A DNA stretch of 45,817 nt from an uncultured Lachnospiraceae bacterium. GTDB taxonomy: Bacteria > Bacillota > Clostridia > Lachnospirales > Lachnospiraceae. The position numbers were made by a program, and so were the translations under genes. Positions 1 through 8,734 of the stretch are shown in pieces; positions within the stretch are counted from its first letter, which is position 1; every line of letters starts with the position of its first letter. The notes beneath the pieces are model-generated. The model did not search any database and had not been told where the DNA came from. It saw only the letters and a list, made by a program, of their open reading frames with translations. The DNA is taken from positions 1-45,817 of the forward strand of contig CACZFF010000018.1 in the NCBI GenBank assembly GCA_902780385.1. Direction: 5' to 3'.

Positions 1-46
1 CATAAACATTTGTAAGACTAAACTCCACCCCCTTATTTGGAAAAAG

Positions 47-82
47 TAAATTCCACGGAACGGATGTTCCGGGTGGAATTTA
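47..82. repeat. Inverted repeat (hairpin) at left edge
   Basis: A 10-base arm (TAAATTCCAC, 47-56) pairs exactly with GTGGAATTTA (73-82), with an inner GGAAC/GTTCC stem (57-61 and 66-70) around GGAT. No clear U-run follows, so it may be a weak terminator for a gene outside the window or an operator upstream of the first gene. Confidence 0.5.
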
Positions 83-269
83 ATTTTGCAATTGAAGTAT
101 AGTATTTTGAAATGAACAATTTTAAAGCAATGGTTGCAGGATAATCAGCTTTCTGTTAGAATCCGAAGAGCTTTTATACAAGCTGAAGACAGCTGCCCCT
201 ATGGATGTTTGCTGAATATATCCTGTCGAGGGCGTGAATTTGCAAGGATTTTTCAAAAGGATTTTTTAA

Positions 270-731
270 ATGAAGCAATATCTCATTCCATTTCTCGTTT
301 CCATGGTTCCTCTCATTGAACTGAGAGGGGCGATTCCGATCGCACAGGGTATGGGACTTCCGATCCTGCCCTCTTATATTGTCTGTATTGTCGGAAACAT
401 GATCCCGGTCCCATTCATCTATCTTTTTGCCAGAAAGGTGCTCGAGTGGGGAGCAGATAAGCCGGTGATCGGAAAATTCTTTACCTTCTGTCTTGAAAAG
501 GGACAAAAGGGCGGCAGAAAGCTCACTGAGAAAGCCGGGCGCGGAACCTTTGTAGCCCTGCTTTTGTTCGTCGGGATCCCGCTTCCCGGAACCGGTGCGT
601 GGACAGGGACCCTTGCTGCCAGCATTCTGGACATGGATTTTCTTCCGACCATTGCGGCAGTCGTTCTGGGTGTCCTTCTGGCAGGCGTGATCATGATGAC
701 CGCGAGTGTTGTCGGCTTCTCCTTCCTGTAA
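270..731 (+). CDS. Small multidrug-export family membrane protein (COG2426 type)
   Basis: A 153-residue, very hydrophobic protein with about four membrane segments. It opens with a hydrophobic stretch followed by PLIELRGAIPIAQGMG, and the middle contains FVGIPLPGTGAWTG; both are typical of the COG2426 family named small multi-drug export protein. The family name rests on weak functional data, so a substrate cannot be given. The ATG at 270 follows AAAAGGA (256-261) at good spacing. It stands alone, transcribed with the uracil permease gene behind it, which has its own promoter. Confidence 0.75.
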   Translation: MKQYLIPFLVSMVPLIELRGAIPIAQGMGLPILPSYIVCIVGNMIPVPFIYLFARKVLEWGADKPVIGKFFTFCLEKGQKGGRKLTEKAGRGTFVALLLFVGIPLPGTGAWTGTLAASILDMDFLPTIAAVVLGVLLAGVIMMTASVVGFSFL

Positions 732-740
732 AAGTGGGGC

Positions 741-768
741 TTGACGATGACCGGACAGGTGGTATCAT
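741..768 (+). promoter_or_regulatory. Candidate promoter for the uracil permease gene
   Basis: TTGACG (741-746), 16-base spacer, TATCAT (763-768). It lies between the preceding stop and the permease start. I saw no PyrR-type anti-terminator/terminator fold in the short leader. Confidence 0.45.
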
Positions 769-834
769 GTGATAGATATAAAAGAAAGAGTTAATGAATC
801 ATTATTTCATCACGAAAGGAAGTGTCTCTTCAAT

Positions 835-2193
835 ATGAATTCCAGTCAGCCAATCTATGATGCTTCAAAACTTGGATACGGTAAAATGGCGATCCTCGGC
901 ATCCAGCATCTGTTCGCCATGTTCGGCGCTACGATCCTGGTGCCGATTCTGGTAAACAGCTATTTTCATGGAGAGGGTCTCTCCATTCAGGTCACGCTGT
1001 TTTTTGCGGGCCTGGGAACACTTTTGTTCCATTTCCTGGCTAAATGGAAGGTTCCTGCCTTCCTGGGCTCCTCATTCGCTTTTCTGGGCGGATTTGCCAC
1101 GGTAGCCGAGCTCAAATCCGGAAAATTTGCTGATATGAGTTACGGGGAAAAGCTCCCCTATGCATGCGGCGGTATTGTGGTCGCGGGACTGCTCTATCTG
1201 GTCCTGGCAGTGATCATCCGTGCGGTCGGAGTCAAGAAGGTCATGCGTTTCCTTCCTCCCATCGTCACCGGCCCTATCATTATCTGCATCGGACTTGGAC
1301 TTGCCCCTTCGGCGATTTCCAATGCCTCCATGAACTGGCCTCTGGCCCTCATTGCCCTGGCTGTTGTCATCATTATCAATATCTGGGGAAAGGGAATGGT
1401 CAAGATCATCCCCATCCTTCTGGGTGTTGTCATTTCCTATGCCGCGGCTGTCATCATGAACGCCATGGGTGTCACAAATGTTGACGGCAGCGCCATCCTG
1501 AACTTTGCTCCGATCGCAAAGGCGGGGTTTGTAGGACTGCCGCCCTTTATCTTTGCTAAATTTGATCTCACGGCAATTTTTGTCATGGCTCCCATCGCGA
1601 TCGCTTCCATGATGGAACATGTCGGTGATATCTCCGCTATTTCCGCTACGACAGAACAGAACTTTATCCAGGATCCCGGTCTGCACCGCACACTGGTGGG
1701 TGACGGCTTGGCAACTGCTCTGGCCGGTATGTTCGGCGGTCCTGCCAACACGACTTACGGTGAAAACACCGGCGTCCTTGAGCTCAGTAAAGTCTATGAT
1801 CCCAAGGTCATCCGTCTGGCAGCCTGCTATGCCATTGTCCTGAGCTTTATTCCCAAGATGGCACAGGTCATCGGCACCATGCCTTCCGCCATCATCGGCG
1901 GCATCAGTTTCATCCTTTACGGAATGATCTCCGCGATCGGTATCCGCAACATGGTCGAGAATCAGGTGGACTTCACAAAGTCCCGAAATCTCATTATTGC
2001 GGCGGTCATCATGGTCTGCGGTCTTGGCCTGGGCGACGGCGTGACATTCAACGTCGGCAGTGTCACCATCACCCTGACTGCTCTTGCCATTGCCTCTATC
2101 GTAGGAATTATCCTCAATGCGATCCTGCCCGGCAATGACTATGAGTTCGGTGTGAACCAGCACGGTGACCAGAACAGAGGGATCCACGTTTGA
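835..2193 (+). CDS. uraA: Uracil/xanthine permease (NCS2 family, UraA-like)
   Basis: Imports nucleobase, probably uracil, through the cytoplasmic membrane for pyrimidine salvage. The 452-residue product has the length and multi-span hydrophobic profile of NCS2 permeases. It starts with the family's GIQHLFAMFGATILVP block, and the central segment holds MMEHVGDISAIS and GGPANTTYGENTGVL, the family signature that forms the substrate site. An upstream GTG at 769 would extend the frame, but ATG 835 gives the normal N terminus and follows AAAGGAAG (815-822). The gene has its own promoter and a strong terminator, so it is probably monocistronic. Uracil is preferred over xanthine by similarity only. 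Confidence 0.88.
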   Translation: MNSSQPIYDASKLGYGKMAILGIQHLFAMFGATILVPILVNSYFHGEGLSIQVTLFFAGLGTLLFHFLAKWKVPAFLGSSFAFLGGFATVAELKSGKFADMSYGEKLPYACGGIVVAGLLYLVLAVIIRAVGVKKVMRFLPPIVTGPIIICIGLGLAPSAISNASMNWPLALIALAVVIIINIWGKGMVKIIPILLGVVISYAAAVIMNAMGVTNVDGSAILNFAPIAKAGFVGLPPFIFAKFDLTAIFVMAPIAIASMMEHVGDISAISATTEQNFIQDPGLHRTLVGDGLATALAGMFGGPANTTYGENTGVLELSKVYDPKVIRLAACYAIVLSFIPKMAQVIGTMPSAIIGGISFILYGMISAIGIRNMVENQVDFTKSRNLIIAAVIMVCGLGLGDGVTFNVGSVTITLTALAIASIVGIILNAILPGNDYEFGVNQHGDQNRGIHV

Positions 2194-2289
2194 TCACACA
2201 AGGATATACGTTTGTGAAGCTTTATGAGACGGTGATCCCTTAACCGCCTTTTGACCTCAACATCATAAAAAATAATCATATAATTTTTA

Positions 2290-2328
2290 CAGTCGGGACA
2301 TTCTTAAATGTTTCCCGACTGTTTTTTT
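2290..2328 (+). terminator. Rho-independent terminator after uraA
   Basis: CAGTCGGGA (2290-2298) pairs perfectly with TCCCGACTG (2313-2321), followed by seven T residues. Confidence 0.9.
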
Positions 2329-2478
2329 CTGCTATAATAAATACCTGTAATGAGTTTGCTGTGCAGATTGCCTGCTTCAGGAACAGCAGGAGGTTTCTGC
2401 TTACTTATACCTGTTTACAAGGTGATCACCATGAGTATTGCCTGAAAAAAACGAAGAGGAAAACAGAGAGGAAAACAG

Positions 2479-4836
2479 ATGAGAAGAATCAAAGTCAGCA
2501 GGGTTTTGTGTTTACTCTTAGTGCTTGCATTGGCTTCAGGGGCCCTGACAGGGTGCGGACTGATCGGCAAAAGGAAAAAACCGACTGCTCTGGCAAAGAT
2601 CGACAAGAATACGACATATGCACAGATTGAGTCTCCGCTCGATACGATCCTGAAATCGGCAGAGAGCAATGCTGCTGGAGACGGCAATGCTGCAAAGGCT
2701 CCCGACGACGAGCTGTCGGATGACATGGGCGCTGACCGGTTCAACTTCATCGCCTCACAGGCTGCCAACGGCAGATATTATGTGCTCTATTCCGATCTGG
2801 AAAATGCGGACAATGTATTCCTGTGCAGCTTTGATGAAAAGGGCAAAAAGGAGGTGACGATCCCGATCCCCTCCTCGGAAGACGGAGGTGTCACGCATTT
2901 CTGTGTCATGCCGGATGACAGCATCATCCTGCTGGATAACCGCTATGTCGCGCAGAAAGATGTCTTTGTACGTCAGATGGGCCGTTATACAGTTGAGAAT
3001 AAGGACAAGGACAATAAGGACAAGGATAAGGACAAGGACAAGCCTGTACTGAAGGAAGTCTGGAAGGTAACGGTTTCCGACGAGGAGGATTTCTATCCGA
3101 ACGGCCTGGTGTCGACAGAAAATGATATATATATACTGACAGAGACGGGGGTGATCATCTATGACAGCAAGGACGGGGCTGCAAATCTGAAGTCGGATCT
3201 GCCCAAGGACTTTTACGGAAACATCTGCAAAACTCCGGACGGCAAAGTCCTTCTTGCAGCATCAATGTCGCCGAACGCCTTTTCCTATACGATCGATCCC
3301 GCAACGGGAAAATATCAGGAGAACAAGTACCAGACACCGGGTTCCTTTTACGGTGACGCTTTTGCCTCCGGTTTCGGAGAATATGATTTTTGCATAGCTG
3401 ACGCAAGCTGCATCTATGGCTTTAAGATTGGAGAACCTGAACCGGTCAAGCTGTTTGATTTTATAGGTTCAGATCTGGAGATCGAATCCATTATCGGATT
3501 TTCTTTCCTTTCTGCTGAAACAGCGGTCCTGATGTATTACAATATGGATTTCGGATCCGAGGCGGCCCTCTTTAAAAAGGCCGCTGACAAGCAGGGCGAC
3601 AAGGTCGCCCTGTCGATCGCATGTACCTATGCGGACTCGAAACTGAGCAAGGCCATCGTCAATTTTAATAAAAAAAATGACAGGTACAGGGTCGTACTGA
3701 AGGAGTACCCTTATGATGACGAGGGCAACAATACCCTGAATATGGAAATCGCAGCGGGCAATATTCCGGATATGCTTTGTGTATCCGAGGATATGCCCGT
3801 TGAAAGTTATGCGGCAAAAGGAATGTTCGTCGACCTCGAACCAATGTTTTCAAAAGATGAAGAGATCGCAGCCCGTGACTACCTGGATAACGTAATAAAC
3901 GCTTCACGGATCGATGGAAAGATGTACTTCATCTCACCGGCTTTCAATGTGATCGGCCTGATTGGAAAGAAGAAGGATTTCGGTGATACAAAAGGCGTGA
4001 CAACAACCCAGATCGAGAACATGATCAAAGAACGCGGTCTCAGCTACGATACTGCAATGGGTGTTGCAAGCCGGCAGGACATGCTCTCGTGGGTCATGTT
4101 CTGTGCCATGGAGGAATATGTTGATTGGGATAAGGGGACTTGCAGCTTTGGCTCGGAGTCCTTTATTAATCTTTTGAAGTTCTGCAATAAATTTCCGAAA
4201 AAAGTCAAATATGAAAATGTAGACTGGTCGAAACTTGAGACGGCCATGCGGGAAGGAAAACAGCTGGCCCGGGATGGATATATTTACAATATTGAAAGTT
4301 ACATGGTGGACCGGTACGGATATGTCGGTGATGAGATCGTATTTATGGGGTATCCCGGAAACGGTGAGAACGGTCCTGTCATAATGAATGAACTGGCGGT
4401 TGCGATCATGCACAATTCGGATCACCCGGAGGGCTGCTGGGAATTTCTGCGGGAATTTTATCTGGACGATTATCAGCAGAGTGTCGACAATGCTTTCCCG
4501 GTCAGTACAGATGCCCTGCAGATACTTGCTGAAAAGGCTATGAACCCAAAGGTCTATACCTATACGGATGTGAACGGGAAACAGGTGTCGGAGCCGGAGA
4601 CAGGCTCGATTTTTCTCAATGACAAAGAGATCAAACTCCCTGTCCCCACACAGAAGGATATAGATTTTGTCATGGATATCCTGCGTTCCCTTGAGAATAA
4701 GGCAAGCGTCGACAGCAAGATCACCGAGATCATCAATGAGGAATCCGGCGCATATTTTGCCGGACAAAAGGGAGCCGAGGAGACAGCGGATATCATCCAG
4801 AGCCGTGTAAAAGTATATATCAGTGAGACAAAATAA
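2479..4836 (+). CDS. Large extracellular solute-binding-type lipoprotein
   Basis: A 785-residue exported lipoprotein. The N terminus has a charged start, a hydrophobic core and a lipobox LTGC with Cys26 as the lipidation site. Two regions follow. Residues of about 90-370 look like a repetitive beta-rich sensor (segments such as GRYYVLYSDLENADNVFLCSF and NDIYILTETGVIIYD), with a Lys/Asp run near 172-188. From about residue 375 the protein resembles family 1 extracellular solute-binding proteins (IVNFNKKNDRYRVVLKEYP, GNIPDMLC). No permease or ATPase genes are adjacent, so it may serve a remote ABC importer or act as a sensor. ATG 2479 follows GAGAGGAAAACAG. Ligand unknown. Confidence 0.75.
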   Translation: MRRIKVSRVLCLLLVLALASGALTGCGLIGKRKKPTALAKIDKNTTYAQIESPLDTILKSAESNAAGDGNAAKAPDDELSDDMGADRFNFIASQAANGRYYVLYSDLENADNVFLCSFDEKGKKEVTIPIPSSEDGGVTHFCVMPDDSIILLDNRYVAQKDVFVRQMGRYTVENKDKDNKDKDKDKDKPVLKEVWKVTVSDEEDFYPNGLVSTENDIYILTETGVIIYDSKDGAANLKSDLPKDFYGNICKTPDGKVLLAASMSPNAFSYTIDPATGKYQENKYQTPGSFYGDAFASGFGEYDFCIADASCIYGFKIGEPEPVKLFDFIGSDLEIESIIGFSFLSAETAVLMYYNMDFGSEAALFKKAADKQGDKVALSIACTYADSKLSKAIVNFNKKNDRYRVVLKEYPYDDEGNNTLNMEIAAGNIPDMLCVSEDMPVESYAAKGMFVDLEPMFSKDEEIAARDYLDNVINASRIDGKMYFISPAFNVIGLIGKKKDFGDTKGVTTTQIENMIKERGLSYDTAMGVASRQDMLSWVMFCAMEEYVDWDKGTCSFGSESFINLLKFCNKFPKKVKYENVDWSKLETAMREGKQLARDGYIYNIESYMVDRYGYVGDEIVFMGYPGNGENGPVIMNELAVAIMHNSDHPEGCWEFLREFYLDDYQQSVDNAFPVSTDALQILAEKAMNPKVYTYTDVNGKQVSEPETGSIFLNDKEIKLPVPTQKDIDFVMDILRSLENKASVDSKITEIINEESGAYFAGQKGAEETADIIQSRVKVYISETK

Positions 4837-4853
4837 GGGATTATCGTAATGAC

Positions 4854-4888
4854 AGGCTGTTCATGACCCTGCAGGGTATGGACAGCCT
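4854..4888 (+). other. Strong stem-loop between the lipoprotein gene and addB
   Basis: AGGCTGTTCAT (4854-4864) pairs with ATGGACAGCCT (4878-4888, one G-U), then ACCC/GGGT closes a TGCA loop with one bulged G. No U-run follows, so it may be a weak terminator, a processing site or an addB leader element. Confidence 0.5.
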
Positions 4889-4924
4889 CTTGTGAATTGG
4901 ATCCTTTGGTCAGATGGAGAATCT

Positions 4925-7900
4925 ATGAGTTACTTGTTTTGTTTTGGCCCATCCGGGTCTGGTAAAAGCCGGCTGCTGCGGCAGATCATTATTCAGAAGG
5001 CAGGGTCTTCCCTGGCATCTATGGGGAGGGACCGCACCAAGTATATTGTCATCGTTCCGGAACAGTACTCCATGCAGACACAGCGGGATCTGGTAGAGGA
5101 ACATCCGGCACACGTGCTGATGAATATCGACGTGCTCAGTTTCGGCCGTCTGGCCCACCGCGTTTTCGAAGAGACCGGGACGGACAGGCGGACAGTCCTG
5201 GATGATATCGGCAAGAGCCTGCTGCTGCGGCGGGTCGCATCGCGCTGTGAAAAGGATCTGCAGATCCTGCACCGGGGTATCCACAGACCCGGAATGATCG
5301 ATGAAGTAAAATCCGTCTTATCCGAGTTCATGCAGTATGGGATCGGAGAGGAACAGATCGCTGAACTTGCTGACTATGCAGGTGAGCACGGTCAGAATGC
5401 CCTGCAGGCCAGGCTCAGGGATATCGGAAAACTCTATACTGAATTCCGCCGTGCGGAAAAGGATACCTATGTCACCGCTGAAGAGACGCTGGATCTGCTG
5501 GCCGGAGCCATACCCCGGGCGGAAAGCCTGAGGGGCAGTGTCATTGTCTTTGACGGCTTCACAGGTTTTACGACGGTGCAGTACAAGGTTGTGATGGCCC
5601 TTATCCGCTGCGCGGCAGAGGTGATCTTTTCCTTTACGGTATCCCCGGATCAGGGACCCCATATCAGCCTCACTGCGTCCGGCGGTCCTGCCGGCAATGA
5701 GGAAAGTCTTTTTTATCTGAGCCGGAAGACGGTATATGACATAATCCGGATGGCCTCGAAGGAGAGACTGGGACGGGGAGAAGATATCTACATGGATCCG
5801 GCCCTTCCCAGGTTTTCGGACAGCCGTGTGCTCGCCCATCTGGAGCAGCACCTGTTCCGTTATCCCGAGATCCCCTTTGAGGAAAAAAAGTCCGGCGAGA
5901 CCTCGGAGAGCCTCGAAGTCTTTGCCGCCTCCTCCCCTCAGGAGGAAGTGCGTCTTATTTTCGGAAAGGTGAGGCGGATGATCGCCCGGACAGGCTGTGC
6001 CTATCGGGATTTCGCGATCGTGACAGCGGATCTTGAGACATACGGCGACCTGTTTGCCCAGGAGGCAGAGCGGGCCGGGATCCCTGTTTATATCGACCGG
6101 ACGAGCGCCGCTTTTCACAATATCCTGATCGAAGGGATCAGGAGCGTCCTTCAGATCTCTTCGGAGAACTTTTCCTATGCCTCTGTGTTCCGCTATCTGA
6201 GAAGCGGGATCAGCAGCCTCAGTCCGGAAGAGACAGACCGGCTGGAGAACTATTGCCTTGCCAACGGTGTGCGGGGGAGAAAGAAGTGGACAAGTGCCTT
6301 TGATTCCTCCTGTGAGCAGGCAAGGGCCAGATTCCTGGCAGAAGTGGAGCCTGTGACCGGTCTTGCTGTCAGGGTCATCCCTCAAGCCCTGCAGGCAGGC
6401 GGGGCTGCGCAGACAGAAACAGAAGCTGCCGGACTATCCGATAAGCCCAGGCGGGCCAGGCCGGCTGCTGTCCGGACCAAGGAACTGCATGATTTCCTTA
6501 CAGGATGCGGTGCCCAGGCCCGCATGGAAAGGCTTGCAGATGAATTCGGACAGGCGGGAGATGTGGTGCGCGAATTGCAGTACCGCCAGATCTACCGCAC
6601 AGTCATCGATCTGCTCGATCAGATATATGATCTGGCGGGGACGGAGGTGATGAGCGCCCGCGATTATCTGGAACTTCTTGAGGCCGGCTTCTCTCAGATC
6701 CGTCTGGGAACCCTGCCCCAGCGTGTTGACCGGATCCTTGTGGGAGATATCGAGCGCACACGTCTCACCCAGATCAGGCATCTGTTTATTGCCGGCGTCA
6801 ATGAGGGAAGCATTCCGCGGAGTGCTTCCAGGGGCGGCATTCTGTCTGACATGGACCGCGAATTTCTGGCGGCCGGGGGTGCTGTTCTGGCTCCGACACC
6901 GAGACAGCAGATGTTTACACAGCGCCTGTATTTATATCTGAATATGACAAAGCCGTCAGAGACTCTGTCCGTCTCGTTTTCGACGGTGGGCAAAGACGGC
7001 AGGAGCCTGCGGCCTTCATATCTGATCTCCATGCTGCAGAGCCTCTTTCCCATGATCAGGACAGAATACCCTGAGCAGGAAGCTGCCCGCAGCAGGATCA
7101 CCGGAAAGGCGGACGGCCTGAGTCTTCTTGCCGATCATCTCCGGATTTTTGTAGAAGGAACTCCTGCTGATCCGGAGACTTTCTCAAAGGATTTTTCCCT
7201 TCTGTACGGTTTTTATACCAGTCCGGAAGTCATGGCGGATGAAAATATGCGCGAGGCGGTCCTCCGTCTTCGAAAAGCTGCTCTTTGCCGCTATCAGCCG
7301 CAGGTTCTGCAGAGCGGGATCGCGTCTGCTCTTTACGGCAATATGATCATCGGCGGGATCAGCAGGATGGAGACCGGTGCAAAATGTTTTTTGCGGCAGC
7401 ATCTGCAATACGGGCTGCATCTGCGTGAGCGCGATCTCTATGAGTTCGCAGCTGTGGACGGAGGCAGCATCCTGCACGAGGCGCTGCAGCGTTTTGATGC
7501 ACTTCTGCTGCAGGAGGGATTGTCCTGGAAAGATTTCACTGCTAAGGACGCACTCAGGCTCAGTGAACGGGCTCTGCAGGAGGAGGCGGCTGTATACAGG
7601 AATCTTCTCCTCTATAAGAGCGCCCGCGATGAGGGCCGTCTGGGACGCTATGCCAAAAGGCTCCTTCGGACGATCGATACGGTACAATATCAGATCCGCC
7701 AGGGAGACTTTATGCCTCTGGCATCCGAACTGTCATTCGGCGGCCGGGAAGGCGGCATGCCCGCGATCAGCTTTGATCTGGGAAATGACCGCAGACTCAT
7801 CCTTATCGGCAGGATCGACCGCGTAGATATGTGCGTGGAGGAGGGACGCCGATACCTGAGGATCATGGATTATAAGACCGGGCAAAATGATCTGGATGAA

Positions 7901-8557
7901 GATCTGATCCGAAGAGGTCTCCAGCTGCAGCTGATCACCTATATGGAAGCCCTTGTGAATGCGGGCAGCGGACGCCTTGACGCACTGGCAGCAAGATCCC
8001 GGGGCACTGATTCCGCAGAGGATACGGGGAACATAACCGGGGACCCGGCGGCGTCAGAAGAGATCATCATCCCCTCTGCCATGCTGTACTACAGGATGTC
8101 GGATCCCGTGGTCAGGGTAGACGCCGGACAAGTGGATCCGGAGGCCATTCATTCTGCGCAGCAGGAGGCAGACATGCCGGACCAAAATGAGGGGGATGTG
8201 AACAGGGAAACGATCCGCGGAATGCTCTGCCCCACAGGCCTGGTCTATTATGATGAGGAGAGTATTTCTCATCTGGATAAATATTTCAGCAAAAAATCCG
8301 ACGTCATCCCTGTCACACGCGCTTCCAAGGGAGGCTATACAGCCGCTTCGCGTCTGATGGATGGAGAAAAATTCAGACAACTTGTCGATGAGGCTGGAAA
8401 AGCACTCTGTGAAACAGCCGTGCATATCCTGGACGGCGATGTCAGTGCACAGCCTGCAGTTATCGACAAAAAGAGGACTGCATGCGACTACTGTCCGTAC
8501 AGGGAGGCATGCGGATTTGATCCCAGAATTCCGGGATACAGTTTCAGGAAAAATTGA
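4925..8557 (+). CDS. addB: AddB subunit of the AddAB helicase-nuclease
   Basis: Partner of AddA in processing double-strand DNA ends for RecA loading, the Gram-positive counterpart of RecBCD. The 1210-residue product is close to the usual AddB size. It starts with a P-loop (FGPSGSGKS, Lys14). A Cys near residue 820 (GAKCFLRQ) and a C-terminal CDYCPYREACGF cluster supply the four Cys of the iron-sulfur staple, and the nuclease motif is IMDYKTGQND near residue 980. A GTG at 4892 gives a longer frame, but ATG 4925 follows GGAGA and matches the family N terminus. Two low-conservation stretches (about 500-525 and 1020-1055) look like linker insertions. Followed by addA after a 177-base gap. Confidence 0.93.
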   Translation: MSYLFCFGPSGSGKSRLLRQIIIQKAGSSLASMGRDRTKYIVIVPEQYSMQTQRDLVEEHPAHVLMNIDVLSFGRLAHRVFEETGTDRRTVLDDIGKSLLLRRVASRCEKDLQILHRGIHRPGMIDEVKSVLSEFMQYGIGEEQIAELADYAGEHGQNALQARLRDIGKLYTEFRRAEKDTYVTAEETLDLLAGAIPRAESLRGSVIVFDGFTGFTTVQYKVVMALIRCAAEVIFSFTVSPDQGPHISLTASGGPAGNEESLFYLSRKTVYDIIRMASKERLGRGEDIYMDPALPRFSDSRVLAHLEQHLFRYPEIPFEEKKSGETSESLEVFAASSPQEEVRLIFGKVRRMIARTGCAYRDFAIVTADLETYGDLFAQEAERAGIPVYIDRTSAAFHNILIEGIRSVLQISSENFSYASVFRYLRSGISSLSPEETDRLENYCLANGVRGRKKWTSAFDSSCEQARARFLAEVEPVTGLAVRVIPQALQAGGAAQTETEAAGLSDKPRRARPAAVRTKELHDFLTGCGAQARMERLADEFGQAGDVVRELQYRQIYRTVIDLLDQIYDLAGTEVMSARDYLELLEAGFSQIRLGTLPQRVDRILVGDIERTRLTQIRHLFIAGVNEGSIPRSASRGGILSDMDREFLAAGGAVLAPTPRQQMFTQRLYLYLNMTKPSETLSVSFSTVGKDGRSLRPSYLISMLQSLFPMIRTEYPEQEAARSRITGKADGLSLLADHLRIFVEGTPADPETFSKDFSLLYGFYTSPEVMADENMREAVLRLRKAALCRYQPQVLQSGIASALYGNMIIGGISRMETGAKCFLRQHLQYGLHLRERDLYEFAAVDGGSILHEALQRFDALLLQEGLSWKDFTAKDALRLSERALQEEAAVYRNLLLYKSARDEGRLGRYAKRLLRTIDTVQYQIRQGDFMPLASELSFGGREGGMPAISFDLGNDRRLILIGRIDRVDMCVEEGRRYLRIMDYKTGQNDLDEDLIRRGLQLQLITYMEALVNAGSGRLDALAARSRGTDSAEDTGNITGDPAASEEIIIPSAMLYYRMSDPVVRVDAGQVDPEAIHSAQQEADMPDQNEGDVNRETIRGMLCPTGLVYYDEESISHLDKYFSKKSDVIPVTRASKGGYTAASRLMDGEKFRQLVDEAGKALCETAVHILDGDVSAQPAVIDKKRTACDYCPYREACGFDPRIPGYSFRKN

Positions 8558-8561
8558 AAAT

Positions 8562-8672
8562 TATCCGGTGTTTGCGGCTGCAGCTCCAGTTAACGATAAA
8601 AAACTACTGCTGCTTCCAACTGCAGCCTCGGAAAGTATAGAATAATATCCGGAGATCCGGCTGCAGCTTCAG
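8562..8672. repeat. Direct repeat in the addB-addA spacer
   Basis: Two imperfect copies of about 27 bases (8562-8589 and 8646-8672) share TATCCGG and CGGCTGCAGC followed by TCCAG/TTCAG. A third, shorter CTGCAGCCTCGG lies between them. The copies could fold against the middle element because CTGCAG is palindromic. Confidence 0.55.
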
Positions 8673-8734
8673 ACAACAGGCAAATTGATGAATTGATGCA
8701 ATTGATGATATTCAGATAAGTTCGGGGAGAAAAA

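Noticed and set aside
134-319. A 61-residue frame before the first gene
   Set aside because: No ribosome site, overlaps the real gene at 270 in another frame, no family resemblance.
769-834. GTG 769 as the uracil permease start
   Set aside because: It lies right on the candidate promoter, lacks a ribosome site and adds residues unlike the family.
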